NCBI RefSeq assembly: GCF_028009165.1
Contig: NC_079245.1
Location: forward strand, 124,001 to 188,000
DNA: 64,000 nucleotides
Source: Akanthomyces muscarius
Taxonomy: Eukaryota; Ascomycota; Sordariomycetes; Hypocreales; Cordycipitaceae
Direction of reading: 5' to 3'
Made by a program: the position numbers and the translations under genes. The stretch's first letter is position 1; each line of letters starts with the position of its first letter. Positions 47,866 through 58,520 of the stretch are shown here, one piece after another. The notes below the pieces were generated by a model, which saw only the letters and a list, made by a program, of their open reading frames with translations, searched no databases and was not told where the DNA came from.

Positions 47866-48977
47866 CTAATTCCCTAAGATACTCACTAAGGTCCACATCT
47901 TTAACATTATAAGTTCAGTTAGAATAGCGGTAGCTATATAGGCGGCTAGATAAACAGCGAGGGGAATAATAGTAACAATTAGAATAGCGATAACTAGAAT
48001 GCCTATTAAAAGGCGATTAGGAATAAGACTTATAATAGCGACACGAGGAGTGGGAGCTACGAGAATTATACTCACACTAGCTTAGGAGGCGATAAGAGGG
48101 CGTTAATAGGAGCGTAGGAGTAGTTAGGCGTATAAGGGCGGCCGTTAATAATATATTTATATATATACTCTCCTTATTATAGTATATATTATACTTATCT
48201 TAGATATAAGTGTAGGAGTATAGGGTTTCCTAAGAGTGTAATTAGATTAGTAGTAGTTCTATAATAAAATAGACTATACTAGGGTAAGGGAGAAAGAGGG
48301 TTTTTAGGAATACACACTATAAGCGCTTAGATATTCTAGCTAAGCTAATTAAAGGCGTTAATAGTGCTAGTAATATCGGTTTAGCTAGTACAGTTTCTAC
48401 CTAGGGAACTAGTAGGGAGTGCTATTTACGATAAGGTAGTAGTAACGCCCTTACTAGTATTAGGGCTAAGATAATAGGGAGTAAAGATATCCTAAATAAG
48501 GATAGGGCGGAGTATAGTAGTATCTAAGGCGTTATAATACTATTAGATAAGGCACACTATAATAAGCTATAAAACAGCCTTTTTAGAGCCTTTCTCTCCT
48601 AACTTGCCTATAGTAAAAGTCTTTATAGCCTTACTAAAGTTATAAATCTACTATATATTATAGATAAGGTAGCGTAAAGTAGGGTTTATTATAAAAATAG
48701 CGGGGGCCTATTTATAGGTTTAATATCTACTATTATAAGATATATAGGCGTCCTTAGGCCCTAACTAGTAGTTAAGTATACTATTATTAGCGGCGCTTTT
48801 AAGATAGGTTAGGTAAGGTATATTAAGTTTATTATTTAAAGTAAATTCGTTACTATTAGAGTCGCCCTCTATAATAAAGCTAACTAGGGAACGTTAAGGG
48901 CGATAATACCTAGCATTTAGGTTATAGCCGTTCCTACTAGGGGGAGGGGGAGGGGGAGGTATAGTAGTAGTAGACAT
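47866..48977 (-). pseudogene. antisense ORF relic in element C
   Basis: On the minus strand an ATG at 48977 opens MSTTTIPPPPPPPSRNGYN and a mostly continuous frame with RIP-type stops runs for several hundred bases. A 69-codon open piece remains at 48075-47866. It lies between the chromodomain of element C and its 3' LTR, opposite to gag-pol. I do not recognise the product. It could be an extra antisense gene of the retroelement, a captured gene, or the remnant of a further inserted element. Confidence 0.4.
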
Positions 48978-49522
48978 ATCGTTAAGGCTAGGAGAAAGAC
49001 ATAGTAATATATAAAGAAAGTTATTAAGTTTAGAAGGGTATATAGTAAGACATAATAGGAATATCGTTAAAGTAAGAAGGGAATAAAGTAATATAAGTAT
49101 AGTACTATAAGGAAATAAAATAGTTAATAGAGGGAAAAGAGGAAAACACTATTAGGCGTTATAGTAAAGACCTTATTATTATAAATATTTCCTTTAAGGG
49201 GGTATAGTCCTTTTACTATATAGTTTACCTTTTTATAATTACTTTACTTTATTTATACTTAAAGTACTTAGATAGTACTATATATTATATAACAGTTTAT
49301 AATAAAGGCCTAATTAGACGCTTAAAAGAGCGGGTAGGGCCTAGCTATAGCTATGCGATTACCGACCACTACCTACTAACCCCTAACTAATAGCGACATA
49401 TAGCCCCGCTAAAGTCACGTTTTTCCGCGCTACGCCTAGGGAGCCTAAGAATAATATATACTAAAAAAAAAAAAAAAAAGTTTTTACTAGTTAGCGGGGG
49501 GGGGGGACAGATAGGGGGGGTA

Positions 49523-49769
49523 TATAAAGGTACTAGGCTTTAGCCTACTATTATAACTAAGATAGTACAGGTTAAGTGTTAGCTAGCTAAGCTTAGGGTT
49601 GACTTCACTAAGACCCCGGCTAAACTCTATACTAACTCTATACAAAACCTAGGCTACTACGAAACAGAAAGGGCTCGCTATCTTCCCGTTTCTTCTCCTT
49701 CTTCTCCTTAAGAGAGTTAATAATAATTATAACGTCTATTCGCAGACACCCTAGGGCCAGTCTATAACA
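49523..49769 (+). repeat. 3' LTR of element C
   Basis: 247 bp. Preceded by long G-runs (49498-49520), a possible polypurine tract. Ends TCTATAACA, followed by the TTAAG target duplication. Confidence 0.9.
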
Positions 49770-50513
49770 TTAAGAAAGAATTAAATCTAATTACTATTAA
49801 ATTAGTTATTTAAATTTAAATAATTAATATAAAGTACTATTTTTAAATATATAGGTAATTTAATAGTCTTATATCTAATATTAAAAAAGACTAGCTATTT
49901 TAGCCTTACTATAATAGAGTTATTCTAGATTTAGGAAATAAGTGGGGAAAACCGGGCGACTTGTTTGTCTGGGCGACTCGCTTATTAACCACGTTATACT
50001 AATATACTCTATTATTATCACCTAAATATAATTTCCTTATTATATTTTCTAACCTTTTCAATATCTTTCTATACTTATAATAACTATTTTAGATAATATT
50101 TAGCCTATTATAAAGCCTATCTTACTAAAGTTTTAAATCTCCCCTTTTTATATATTATATTTTATAATAGTATTTTCTACTAGTTAAAACTAGTCTTAAT
50201 ATTACTTTAAATCTTTATATTAGACTCTTTAATAGTTAATTTAATATAATAAATATATAATAAGTTCTAAGTATTACCTAATAAAGCTTATAGACTAGTA
50301 CCTTTTAACTAGAATATTATATTTAAGCTCTAATAGATAGTTAGTTATAGTTTTTATATTATATAGGTAAGATAGTTAAGATTATATATCTAGATTAAGA
50401 ATATACTAAATAAGAAGATCTTCTTTTTTATTTATTAATTTTTAAAAGTATATTATTATATTAGTTTAGCTTAGTTATTCTTATTAATAATATATTAGTG
50501 TTAACGTGGTTGA

Positions 50514-51258
50514 TAAGCGAGTCGCCCAGACAAACGAGTCGCCCGGTTTTCCCCACTTATTTCCTAAATCTAGAATAACTCTATTATAGTGGGGCTAAAA
50601 TAGCTAGTCTTTTTTAATATTAGATATAAGACTATTAAATTACCTATATATTTAAAAATAATACTTTATATTAATTATTTAAATTTAAATAACTAATTTA
50701 ATAGTAATTAGATTTAATTCTTTCTTAAACTCTTTTTAAAATTAATTATATCTTAGTCTCTTTAAAAATAGAATATCTTTTTAATATATAGTATACTATA
50801 ATAATAAGAATAGATATAAAGGCTTAAGAAAAAATATAGTTAATCTTTTTAATAAGTTATATAAGAAAAATAAAATAATATAAGAAAATTTCTTATTTTT
50901 AATATAACTTATTAAAGGAATTAATTATATTTATTTATTAAGTCTTACTAGCTATATATATTATTATTTAAGCTCTTTATTAAGTTTTATAGTTATATAT
51001 ATAAAGACTATAAAGTTATTAAATTTAAAAAGAATTTAAAAAAGAATTAAATCTAATATATATTATTTAATATAATATATACTTACTATTTATCTATAAT
51101 TATTACTATTTTACTATAAATAGTTTAATAACTTAATATACTATATCTAAAAGCCTAGCTATTTTAGTATTACTTTTATAGAGTTATTTTAACTTTAGTA
51201 AATAAGTGGGGCAAAACGGGCGACTCGCTTATCTGGGCGACTCGCTTATCAACCACGT
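50514..51258. mobile_element. fold-back element B2 (about 750 bp, TA-flanked)
   Basis: Ends ACGTGGTTGATAAGCGAGTC and its mirror image, flanked by TA. The two halves are diverged reverse complements over more than 300 bp, so the whole element is nearly palindromic. Each end carries two CGAGTCGCC boxes. No coding sequence remains or is expected. It sits inside the right arm of element A. Confidence 0.82.
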
Positions 51259-51479
51259 TATTTATAGTATATTATAAATATAAGCTATACTCTAAAGTGA
51301 TAATATAAGGTCTTTTTTTAAAGCCTTAAGGGTGTTAATAATATCTTTTTTATTTAAAGTTAAAACTATTTTATCTTATTAAGTTAATAGAGTTTAAATA
51401 TAGTTAATTAAAAAATAATACGAAGTGGCTTACTTACTTAGGTGGCCTACTCGCTTATAAACTATATTATACCTAATTT

Positions 51480-51872
51480 AAAGAAACTTACTAAGTTATA
51501 ATAAGTCTATTTCTTAAAGAGTAAGTTAAGTTAAAGCTATAAAATAGTATATTAAATAGTAATATAGATAACTATTAAAAGTAAAACTCTTAATAATAAA
51601 ACTATTACTTAAATTAATTAATAGATATCTAAACTATCTAAACTAACTATAATCCTTCCTTTATATAATAATTTACCTCTTTATTACTTCTCTTAAATTA
51701 CTAGCTTACCTACTTTTATAATCTCTTTATAGCTTACTAGCTTACTCACTCTAGTGATCCTAGTAAGGTCACGTAACTATAAGGCCTAATTAGGGAGCTT
51801 ATAGACGCTATAAGGTAGTCCTCTTAGGCCGCTTCCCCGGTCGCCTTGCGTCACTTCCTATCGTTCATAACA
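51480..51872 (-). repeat. solo LTR of element D family, inverted
   Basis: Reverse complement of the 401-bp D LTR, ending CGTTCATAACA at 51872. The left end is damaged where element A meets it. No internal D sequence is attached, so it is a solo LTR or a remnant. It forms the right border of the AT-rich block. Confidence 0.8.
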
Positions 51873-52273
51873 CGATTAGGAGCCGCAATGTTTAGATACG
51901 ACAGAGCCAGTGCCTGATGCGTGGCTCTGAAAAACTGCACACACAGCGAGACATGGTACAGCCATACACGGCACAGCGATACACATTTTGATATCGAAAC
52001 CAGCTGAATGAGACTAAGAAGTCAACCCAATGTAGATTCTCTGTTCCACTTTCCAACTCAGCCGCAATCAAACCTATGAGTTGAGTTGATTATTCGGTTG
52101 TCTGCAAGCCTGCCCTTGGCGCAATACAAAGGGAGAATACATCCTCTTAACCACAACACCATTTCACTCTAGCTTATTCGACCCTTTTGGTCCCCATTCC
52201 AGATGTAAACTATAGGCCCTCATGCGTAAGATCACAGCATAGCGGATAAGACAAGGTCGGCAAGATATGGCTC
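51873..52273. other. intergenic, 3' flank of the OPT gene
   Basis: Composition returns abruptly to normal. No gene or repeat is recognised. Confidence 0.5.
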
Positions 52274-55061
52274 TCAAGCGTTGTAGGTTCCGAGGGCAGG
52301 GCCAAAGAATTCATCTTTGGCAAGCTGTTTGAGGCGACAGGCACCGTTTGAGGGATCCTCGCAATGGCTCTGGACAATCTGGTTACCCCACCAGGATACT
52401 TTATGGCCGTGGTATGCGACTGCAAAAAACTGAACGATGCCTGAGATAGCAATACCGCAGGAGAAGGCGGCCGACAGAACAAAGTTGTACTTGAACCACC
52501 ATCCTAGAAAGCGCTTACGCATATAGAGCCATGACAGTGCCGCAGGCGGAACGGCTGCCCACATGTAGCTAATGTTGTAAGGAGCCCACTGGATACCACC
52601 GAAAAGCATCAACACTGGATGTGTTTTGCGCAGGATTGCGTTATCGGGATACTTCTTGCCCAGCGCCCAAAAAGCAAGCACAAGAACAACGCCGAGAGGG
52701 AAGCCAAGCAGAGTCATAGAATATTGACCACCGACGCCCCAGAGCCTCTTTGGGCCAACAGTGCCCCATAAAACCGCATCAGTGAAGAAGCCTGTTTCAT
52801 TAGGGCAGTAGAACAGGAAGGGGGCATTTTCCGTGCAGACGTCCTTGATTGTGATTTGATAGGTCAGGACGCCTATAGCCACAAAGGTGGTCGCAAGCGT
52901 AGGGACCATTTGGGCGAAAAAGGTAATGCGAGGAGGAATCTTAAGATAGTGTGCGAGCTTTAGGTCTCTGGCAAAGGCCTGTGCCTGAAGACACGTAATG
53001 ACGCCATATGTCTCGAAGAAACACATAGCCAAGGCGTTGCCCTCAACCCAAGAGCCACCTATAAACTCGGCTAGGACGTTAAGACTTACTTGCACGCCAG
53101 TCACAGCGTATATAATACCGGTAGGTATAATGAAGATAAGCGTCAGAGCAATTCCAAAAAAGATCGCTCCAGGGCTCGCATTAGTAGGGTAGTAAACAAT
53201 CCCAGCGACTCCAACAGCAATAGCGAACATAAGACAAATTCCATACCACCACTCAGGCACTTCCTTATAAGACTTCATAAGGCGGTTATGGACATCTAAC
53301 ACGCGGTCCTCGTCGGTGTTATCCCTTTGGCTGATTGTAATCCATAGCTTCTTTAGGCCCATGGAAATTTCCAAGCGGTGGTATAGAATGGCATAAGTGA
53401 TAGACGCAGTATATACGCCAAAATAGAACATATACACTACAATTTTGCCGGCTGATAGATATGGCGGGGAGTACTTTTGATATCTTTCCATGTCCATAAT
53501 TCCTTTGGAATCGAGAACCCGCGTGACATTATATCGCTTCGCGAAATGGTCCCAAGGCGCGTTAGACGTAATCGGGAGGTATCCAGTATACCAGGCATTA
53601 CTGAAGTAGATGCCAGCAACTATAAACATGCTAAAAAACATGCCTATAAACTGGTTGAACGTGCTGAAAAAGGGAATAACTAGAGGGTCGGTAAAGAAGG
53701 TTGCGATATTCCAGTCGAATGTTGGAATAGGGTTAATTCCAAGACCGTTCTGGAAGCCCGTTATAGTGGTCAGCAGTCTGTTATTAGGAGCAATCCACGT
53801 CATCCATGTAAAGAAAGACAAAGCGGCGAAGAGCGTGTTGGGAATCCAAAAGTAAATGAACATAAAGCCGCCGGCGATACAGAAGAACCTCAGGCGGCTC
53901 ATCTTCCACAATGTTTTAAAAGGACCAGCAACACCAGGGTTCTTATCGTCATGGAACGAGGCGTTCAGAGCAATGGTGACAAGAGCCTCTGGCCAGACGC
54001 AGAATGAAGGATACACCAGAAATTGGCGCGTGATGCCCGCGAGACTGTAGCCGATGAAATTTGTGGAAAGCGCAATCAGCGTTTGGTACCCAAAATCAAT
54101 AGCCCACGGCTGATTGAAGAACTGGGGCAATGCCTGGATCCAGATAATAACGCTAGTATAAGTACCGCCGATCGAGATACTAGCCATAATTGTGACGAGC
54201 ATGTGTTCTTTTTTGTTGAAAGGGCCAGGGTTCAGACTGTGGCGAACGCCACAGAGGGTGAAGCCGATATCAGGTAAAGCCGTCTCGCAAAATTTTCCCA
54301 GTGGATATGCCAGCAGCTGAGGAACGTTCGAGGTGACGGTAATGGCGGGCATACGAATACCGAAAAAGATGTTGACAAAAGCGCATGCGATCGAGAGAAT
54401 GGCGCCAATTGCCCAGGCGCGGATAGTGGAAACGGGAGTGGTGGGATCGTCGTGGTTGTCGACAACGGCTCGGACTTCGGCGTAGGGCGAGTTACTAGTA
54501 ATGAGAGCGGCTTCGATTTTCATTTTGTTGATAAGCGCCTTATTTTTCTCCGGATCAGTAAAAACGTCGTTATTGTCTATTAAAAAGATAGTTAGGTGTG
54601 TCGTTAACTGGGGCCGTGGAATAGTGTAGGCATACTAAGAAATTCCGTAATTTCGCGAATGATGTTAATAGGAAAGTTGGGATCGCGACCATGAAGCTTT
54701 AATACTCGTTGCATTATCTATCGAGCCGTTTAGTTGCCGCACAACTTTAGGTGGCAGCAAAACTCACACTTCGCAAGATGTCAAGCGAATAAGTTGCTGC
54801 GAGCTCCTTGACCTCCAGCAAGTCGTCTTCGGTGATATCAAGGTGGCGCTCAGTCTTCTCAATGCAATCTTCGCTAGGTTCGATGCCGTGTTCACTGCGC
54901 AAAACTTGATTCTGCTGTGGCGCGCACATCATTGCTTAGCGATTGAGCCCAGCGGCTAGCTCCTGAAGGCGGCGCAAAGCGCAGTTGCGATGACATACAT
55001 CTCTCTGAATGACCACATCCGGTTCCACGGCCGTGGTGCTATGATCTGCTTTATTGGCCAT
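52274..55061 (-). CDS. oligopeptide transporter, OPT family
   Basis: Plasma-membrane proton-coupled transporter for small peptides, glutathione or metal-peptide complexes. Exons are 55061-54999, 54914-54768, 54717-54636 and 54576-52274 (864 residues). The long last exon alone encodes about 767 codons. The three upstream exons add a hydrophilic N-terminus (MANKADHSTTAVEPDVVIQR, then DPNFPINIIREITEFL), matching fungal OPT proteins; stopping at the Met at 54523 would truncate it. Family marks include FFGIRMPAITVTSNVPQLLAYP, the NPGPFNKKEH loop and SWVEGNALAMCFFETYG. About 14-16 TM segments are expected. It lies between two RIP blocks, yet its frame is fully open. Substrate is unknown. Confidence 0.9.
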
Positions 55062-55192
55062 TGCAAATGATGTTGCGCAACTCTGGTCGCAACGAATCCA
55101 GATTATTCTTGTTTCAAAACGGTATTCACGAGCACTTTGAGAACGCAGGAAACGGAAGACTAGGACTGAAGGGGGGGGCAAAGGTATAGAAA

Positions 55193-55641
55193 TCATGCAT
55201 CGAGAGTGCTAGGTGCTAGCAAGGCTGTGTAGATGGGTGACTGGATTTGGAATGCAACAGGGTCGATAAAAAATAGAAAGGCGACACGCCGATTCATCCG
55301 TGCAATGCGGCAGTATACCTCGACTTTCTTTTGCCAGTCTTGTTGTGGGGGGTTGTCTCGGCCTTGGCCCACAGACGACTGCAAGACACTAGAGTACCGC
55401 GTGAGGTAAGATGTATACTCCGGCGAACAGAAGACCCAAGGCCACTGTATCTACCTAATTCGAGCACAAACATGTTTAGACACCCGTTGATAATGCCATC
55501 GCTCCTCGGGCTAAAAGATCGGTGTACGAGACTAGTGATTGCTTGCCAGGAGTCGAGCCAGTCTTCTGTTTGAAGTTTCATTATATTGGGCTTGGAACAG
55601 ATGTGCAGTCTGTAGAATATCGCCATGCCGTCGATCATCAT
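55193..55641 (-). pseudogene. unrecognised ORF pair, possible gene relic
   Basis: Two minus-strand frames adjoin. The first runs from 55641 (MMIDGMAIFYRLHICSKPN...DWLDSWQAITSLVHRSFSP). The second, in another frame, runs from about 55455 to 55193 (WVFCSPEYTSYLTRYS...WQKKVEVYCRIARMNRR). Both look more protein-like than random ORFs, and a frameshift or unseen intron near 55460 could join them. I do not recognise the family. Confidence 0.3.
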
Positions 55642-56319
55642 GTTCCGCTACATTAACAGGACAGGATGATACATCATGATGAATGATGACGACGTAGTCC
55701 GGCTGGCAGCGTGTTGGACGTCGGCACGTCTAGCAAAGCAAGCTTAAGTGAAACATGGGACGGGTCGATCACAGCAGCTGTGCCCAGATGAGGGTAGTGG
55801 CGCCGCGACAACAACTAGATTTAGCTTGTCACGTTGAAGGTGGGCTGAACCAGTCGCAGCTCGCTACTTCAATGCGCTCACCGCATGAGTGAGACTCGAC
55901 AAAAGTGGGCAGCTCAGTACTAATTAATGCAGGCTTCTCTCATCAGTTCACATTCTTAGTATTAACCATTTTGGTTTACCCTCCCTCTATCGCCACTACT
56001 CTGTTAGTCAATCTTGGCTCTAGCTTCGCAGCTTACACTATCACATGGCTAACATAATCGCTCTCACCCTAAATAGGATTATATTTCGATCGATAGCCCT
56101 TTGACGAAAACCGCTCTTAAGCACTTTATTGCTGAAAAACTCCGCAGAAACTGATAGAAATTTTTAGAATTCATGCCACGTTTGGAGGATTGACTCTCCG
56201 GTTTCCCTGCCGCTTGTGCCCTGGCACACTTGGAACCTAGAATACTTGCACAGCAGATCAACAGGATCGACGTGACCGACGCTAGTCTAGTTGCCGTGTC
56301 TCGGCTGTTTTGACCCAGT
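55642..56319. other. intergenic, no supported gene
   Basis: Spacer between the ORF relic and the piggyBac-type transposon. No recognisable gene or repeat. Confidence 0.5.
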
Positions 56320-58398
56320 ATCCCTTTGGCAGTGCGAAGCCTACACCTAAGTCACGAGACCCACTTTAGACAAGGTACTTGGAAGGTACGTAGTCAGCTG
56401 CCATAACAAAACGCCTTTTGCAGCAGTTATCATATTAAATAATTTTTGAAAAATATAATAGCTAGTAGCGAGAGTCAATTCCTACTTTATTCTGGCGATA
56501 CGGAGCTTTTTATCCGGCTAGATGAGGCTCAAACAGAGCAACCAGCTGATAGCACCTACCGACCAGACCAGCCGCCGGTCCTAGAGTCCGGCGCGTCTTT
56601 TGAGCCACTTCGCGTGCCCTTTCGCGAGCCCCAGGTTCCCCATCAAGCCCTGACGCCTTTGTCACTATTCAAGGAATTTATGAGTGATTCGCTAATAGAT
56701 TCATGGGTCGAATACACGAATTCTGGGGCGCGGCGGGGACCAGCTGGGCCGCCAAAAGAGAACGCGCGTATCAACAAGTGGCACCCAACTACGCGCCCAG
56801 AAGTCTTCCTATGGCTAGCATGTATGATTTATATGTTAATTCACACAGAAAGTGTACTTGAAGACTATTGGAAAGCTTATTCTGGCGTAACGAACCGTCC
56901 GATACACCCAATTACCCAGTATATCACGTATGATCGCTTCCACCTCCTACATCGTCAACTTCGAATTTGTGACGCGGAAGACCCAGCTCTTCCTCGCCCG
57001 TTCTGTATCGCCAGCGAGTGGTCAAACTAGCTAAAAGAAGCCTCTCTTCGCCTCTATAAGCCGGGCACAAACATAGCTGTTGATGAGTGTATTGTACGCT
57101 TCACAGGGCGCTCAAAACAGAAGGTTACAATACCTAATAAGCCGACTCCCACCGGCTTTAAGATCTGGGTTGTTGCCGAAGCTGGGTATTTCCTAGGCTG
57201 GTTATAGCACAGCCCGAAGAACTCCTTCGATTATCTTGAAGGTCAGGAGCCAGCGGCTTCAAGAGAGCGCCGGAGCCTCGCGGCAGAGTCGATCCGAATC
57301 AACCCGACACAAGCTGTCGTCGTCTCCCTAGTTAAAACACTGCCGGAATCGACATATCATGTCTTTCTAGATAACCTCTTTTCTTCTCCGAGCCTCTTCC
57401 TTGCTCTCCGCCGGTAGAATATTGGTGCCATAGGCACTGCGCGAATAAACTGTGGCTTCTATGAGGGCTTTATTAAGGCTAAGAAGGACGATACAAAGGG
57501 CCACAACCTATGGCCACATAATACGATTCAGTCTATACCAACACTAGATAACCAAGTAAGTAGGCATCTAATTTACTAGGAAATTGCTAACTTAATTGTT
57601 CTAGGTTAACTAGCTTGCCTGGAAAGATAATGCGCTTGTGTTAATGTTGACGACCGTCTTTACTGGCGATGAGTTTGAACAACGCGTACGGCGCCGCCCG
57701 ACAACATAACAACCACGAGCACGGCCGATATAGCGAATATTTGGTGACGAGGCTGTAAAAACGCTGACTGTACCGTCTTTTGCAGCCGCTTATAATGACT
57801 TGATGGGCGCTGTTGATATTGGCGATCAGCTAAGAGCTTCCTCTAGTCAAGACCACCGTGTTTGCTATGGTAATTGGCACGCAATTGCGTGGAGCTTCCT
57901 TCTCGAGACTGTTCTTATTAACAGCTTCCTAATACAGAAGATGGCGACGAATTTTACACCTTTCTAGAGCCAAAGAGCGTGGCGCCAGCAGCTTGTTGAC
58001 GCACTAATCGAGCAGTACAGTCGCTACGGAACATCACGAAAGAGGTACCGCTCTGGCGACAAAATTACGCCTGTGGCACAGCATAAACGCGTCCGTCATA
58101 AGAGTCCTTCGCCCTGCCTCGCTTGTAAAGGCATTACCTATCGTCAAGTACGTACTCAAAGCAGCCAAAAGCGTCAAATTCGGCCTGCGCTGGCACTAAC
58201 AAGCGGCAATCAGAAGGTTCCACAGAGTCGCTACAGGTGCCTGGAATGTAATGTAGCTCTTTGTAACTCGGATAAATGCTGGTACTTCTATCATAGTGTG
58301 CCTGCCTAATGAAATTAAGTACCTTTTTTAACGTGTGTTCTGATTGGCTACGATCCCTGCAAGTGACTTAGGTGTAGGCTTCGCACTGCCAAAGGGAT
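56320..58398 (+). mobile_element. piggyBac-type DNA transposon, copy 1 (lightly mutated)
   Basis: A 2,079-bp element with perfect 36-bp terminal inverted repeats (56320-56355 and 58363-58398; start ATCCCTTTGGCAGTGCGAAG). It encloses one transposase gene. The expected TTAA target duplication is not seen; CAGTAT occurs just outside the left end and 4 bp beyond the right end and may or may not be a duplication. A second copy starts at 58521 in the same orientation, only about 120 bp away. Confidence 0.85.
56446..58309 (+). pseudogene. piggyBac-type (DDE_Tnp_1_7) transposase with nonsense mutations
   Basis: Two exons, 56446-57555 and 57605-58309, split by a canonical 49-nt intron (GTAAGT...CTAG). 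The frame is continuous for about 604 codons with no frameshift but with seven stops: 57028, 57205, 57415, 57611, 57707, 57731 and 57965. Each can be explained by one C:G to T:A change in a Gln or Trp codon. The three catalytic Asp regions of piggyBac are present: AVDECIVRFTGRSK, YHVFLDNLFSS and YNDLMGAVDIGDQ. A Cys-rich C-terminal domain (YRCLECNVALCNSDKCW) completes the family layout. The first codon shown is TTG; the original ATG is unclear. Inactive as it stands. Confidence 0.85.
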
Positions 58399-58520
58399 GA
58401 TGCAGTATTTATTGAAGGTAAAATTATTCCGTATGCAAAACGCGCCTCTTCGCCTTAGGTGTACAAGTAGCGTTCGGGGGCTTTCTCGAGTTTAGTTATT
58501 ATCCTTGTTCTGTCTTTGCT

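Larger units (their letters stand above)
35719..49769 (+). mobile_element. outer Ty3/Gypsy chromovirus-type LTR element C, RIP-degraded
   Basis: Bounded by 247-bp LTRs (35719-35965 and 49523-49769) with TG...CA ends and a 5-bp target duplication TTAAG (35714-35718 and 49770-49774). Without the nested element D it is about 7.3 kb. Despite many stops the frame still shows a CCHC-knuckle-like segment near 36931-36978, a reverse transcriptase with YLDN in place of YxDD near 38310, RNase H to about 39000, then, after the D insertion, an integrase core (about 46430-46920) and a chromodomain-like segment (about 47335-47480). Almost all damage is C to T or G to A. The last 2 kb before the 3' LTR hold an antisense ORF (see 47866-48977). 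Inactive. Confidence 0.88.
35185..49994. mobile_element. fold-back element B1, split by a 14-kb retroelement
   Basis: Left part 35185-35718 and right part 49770-49994 together form one copy of the 750-bp element seen intact at 50514-51258 and 62136-62889. Ends read ACGTAGTTAATAAGCGAGTC and its mirror, flanked by TA at both sides. The two halves are separated by the Ty3/Gypsy element at 35719-49769, whose TTAAG duplication sits exactly at the break. Confidence 0.8.
34665..51477. mobile_element. TA-flanked fold-back element A, split by nested insertions
   Basis: The left arm (34665-35182) and the right arm (about 50160-51477, minus a 745-bp insert) are reverse complements over about 500 bp, so the original element would be a palindrome of about 1.25 kb with a spacer of roughly 160 bp. 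Both ends read ATATAGTTTATAAG inward and are flanked by TA. Near each end is AAGTAGGCCACC or its GC-richer form. This fits a non-autonomous, Tc1/mariner-like element with very long inverted repeats. It contains elements B1 (35185-49994) and B2 (50514-51258). An alternative is two independent inverted copies; the TA-bounded B1 insertion makes one split element more likely. Confidence 0.6.

Noticed and set aside
50514..51258. Repeated CGAGTCGCC boxes as a CRISPR-like array
   Set aside because: Only two boxes occur per end, arranged as terminal inverted repeats, in a eukaryotic genome.
33540..51872. AT-rich block as a centromere, mitochondrial insert or non-coding RNA locus
   Set aside because: Paired LTRs, target duplications and transition-only damage explain nearly all of it as RIP-mutated transposons; no mitochondrial gene is seen.
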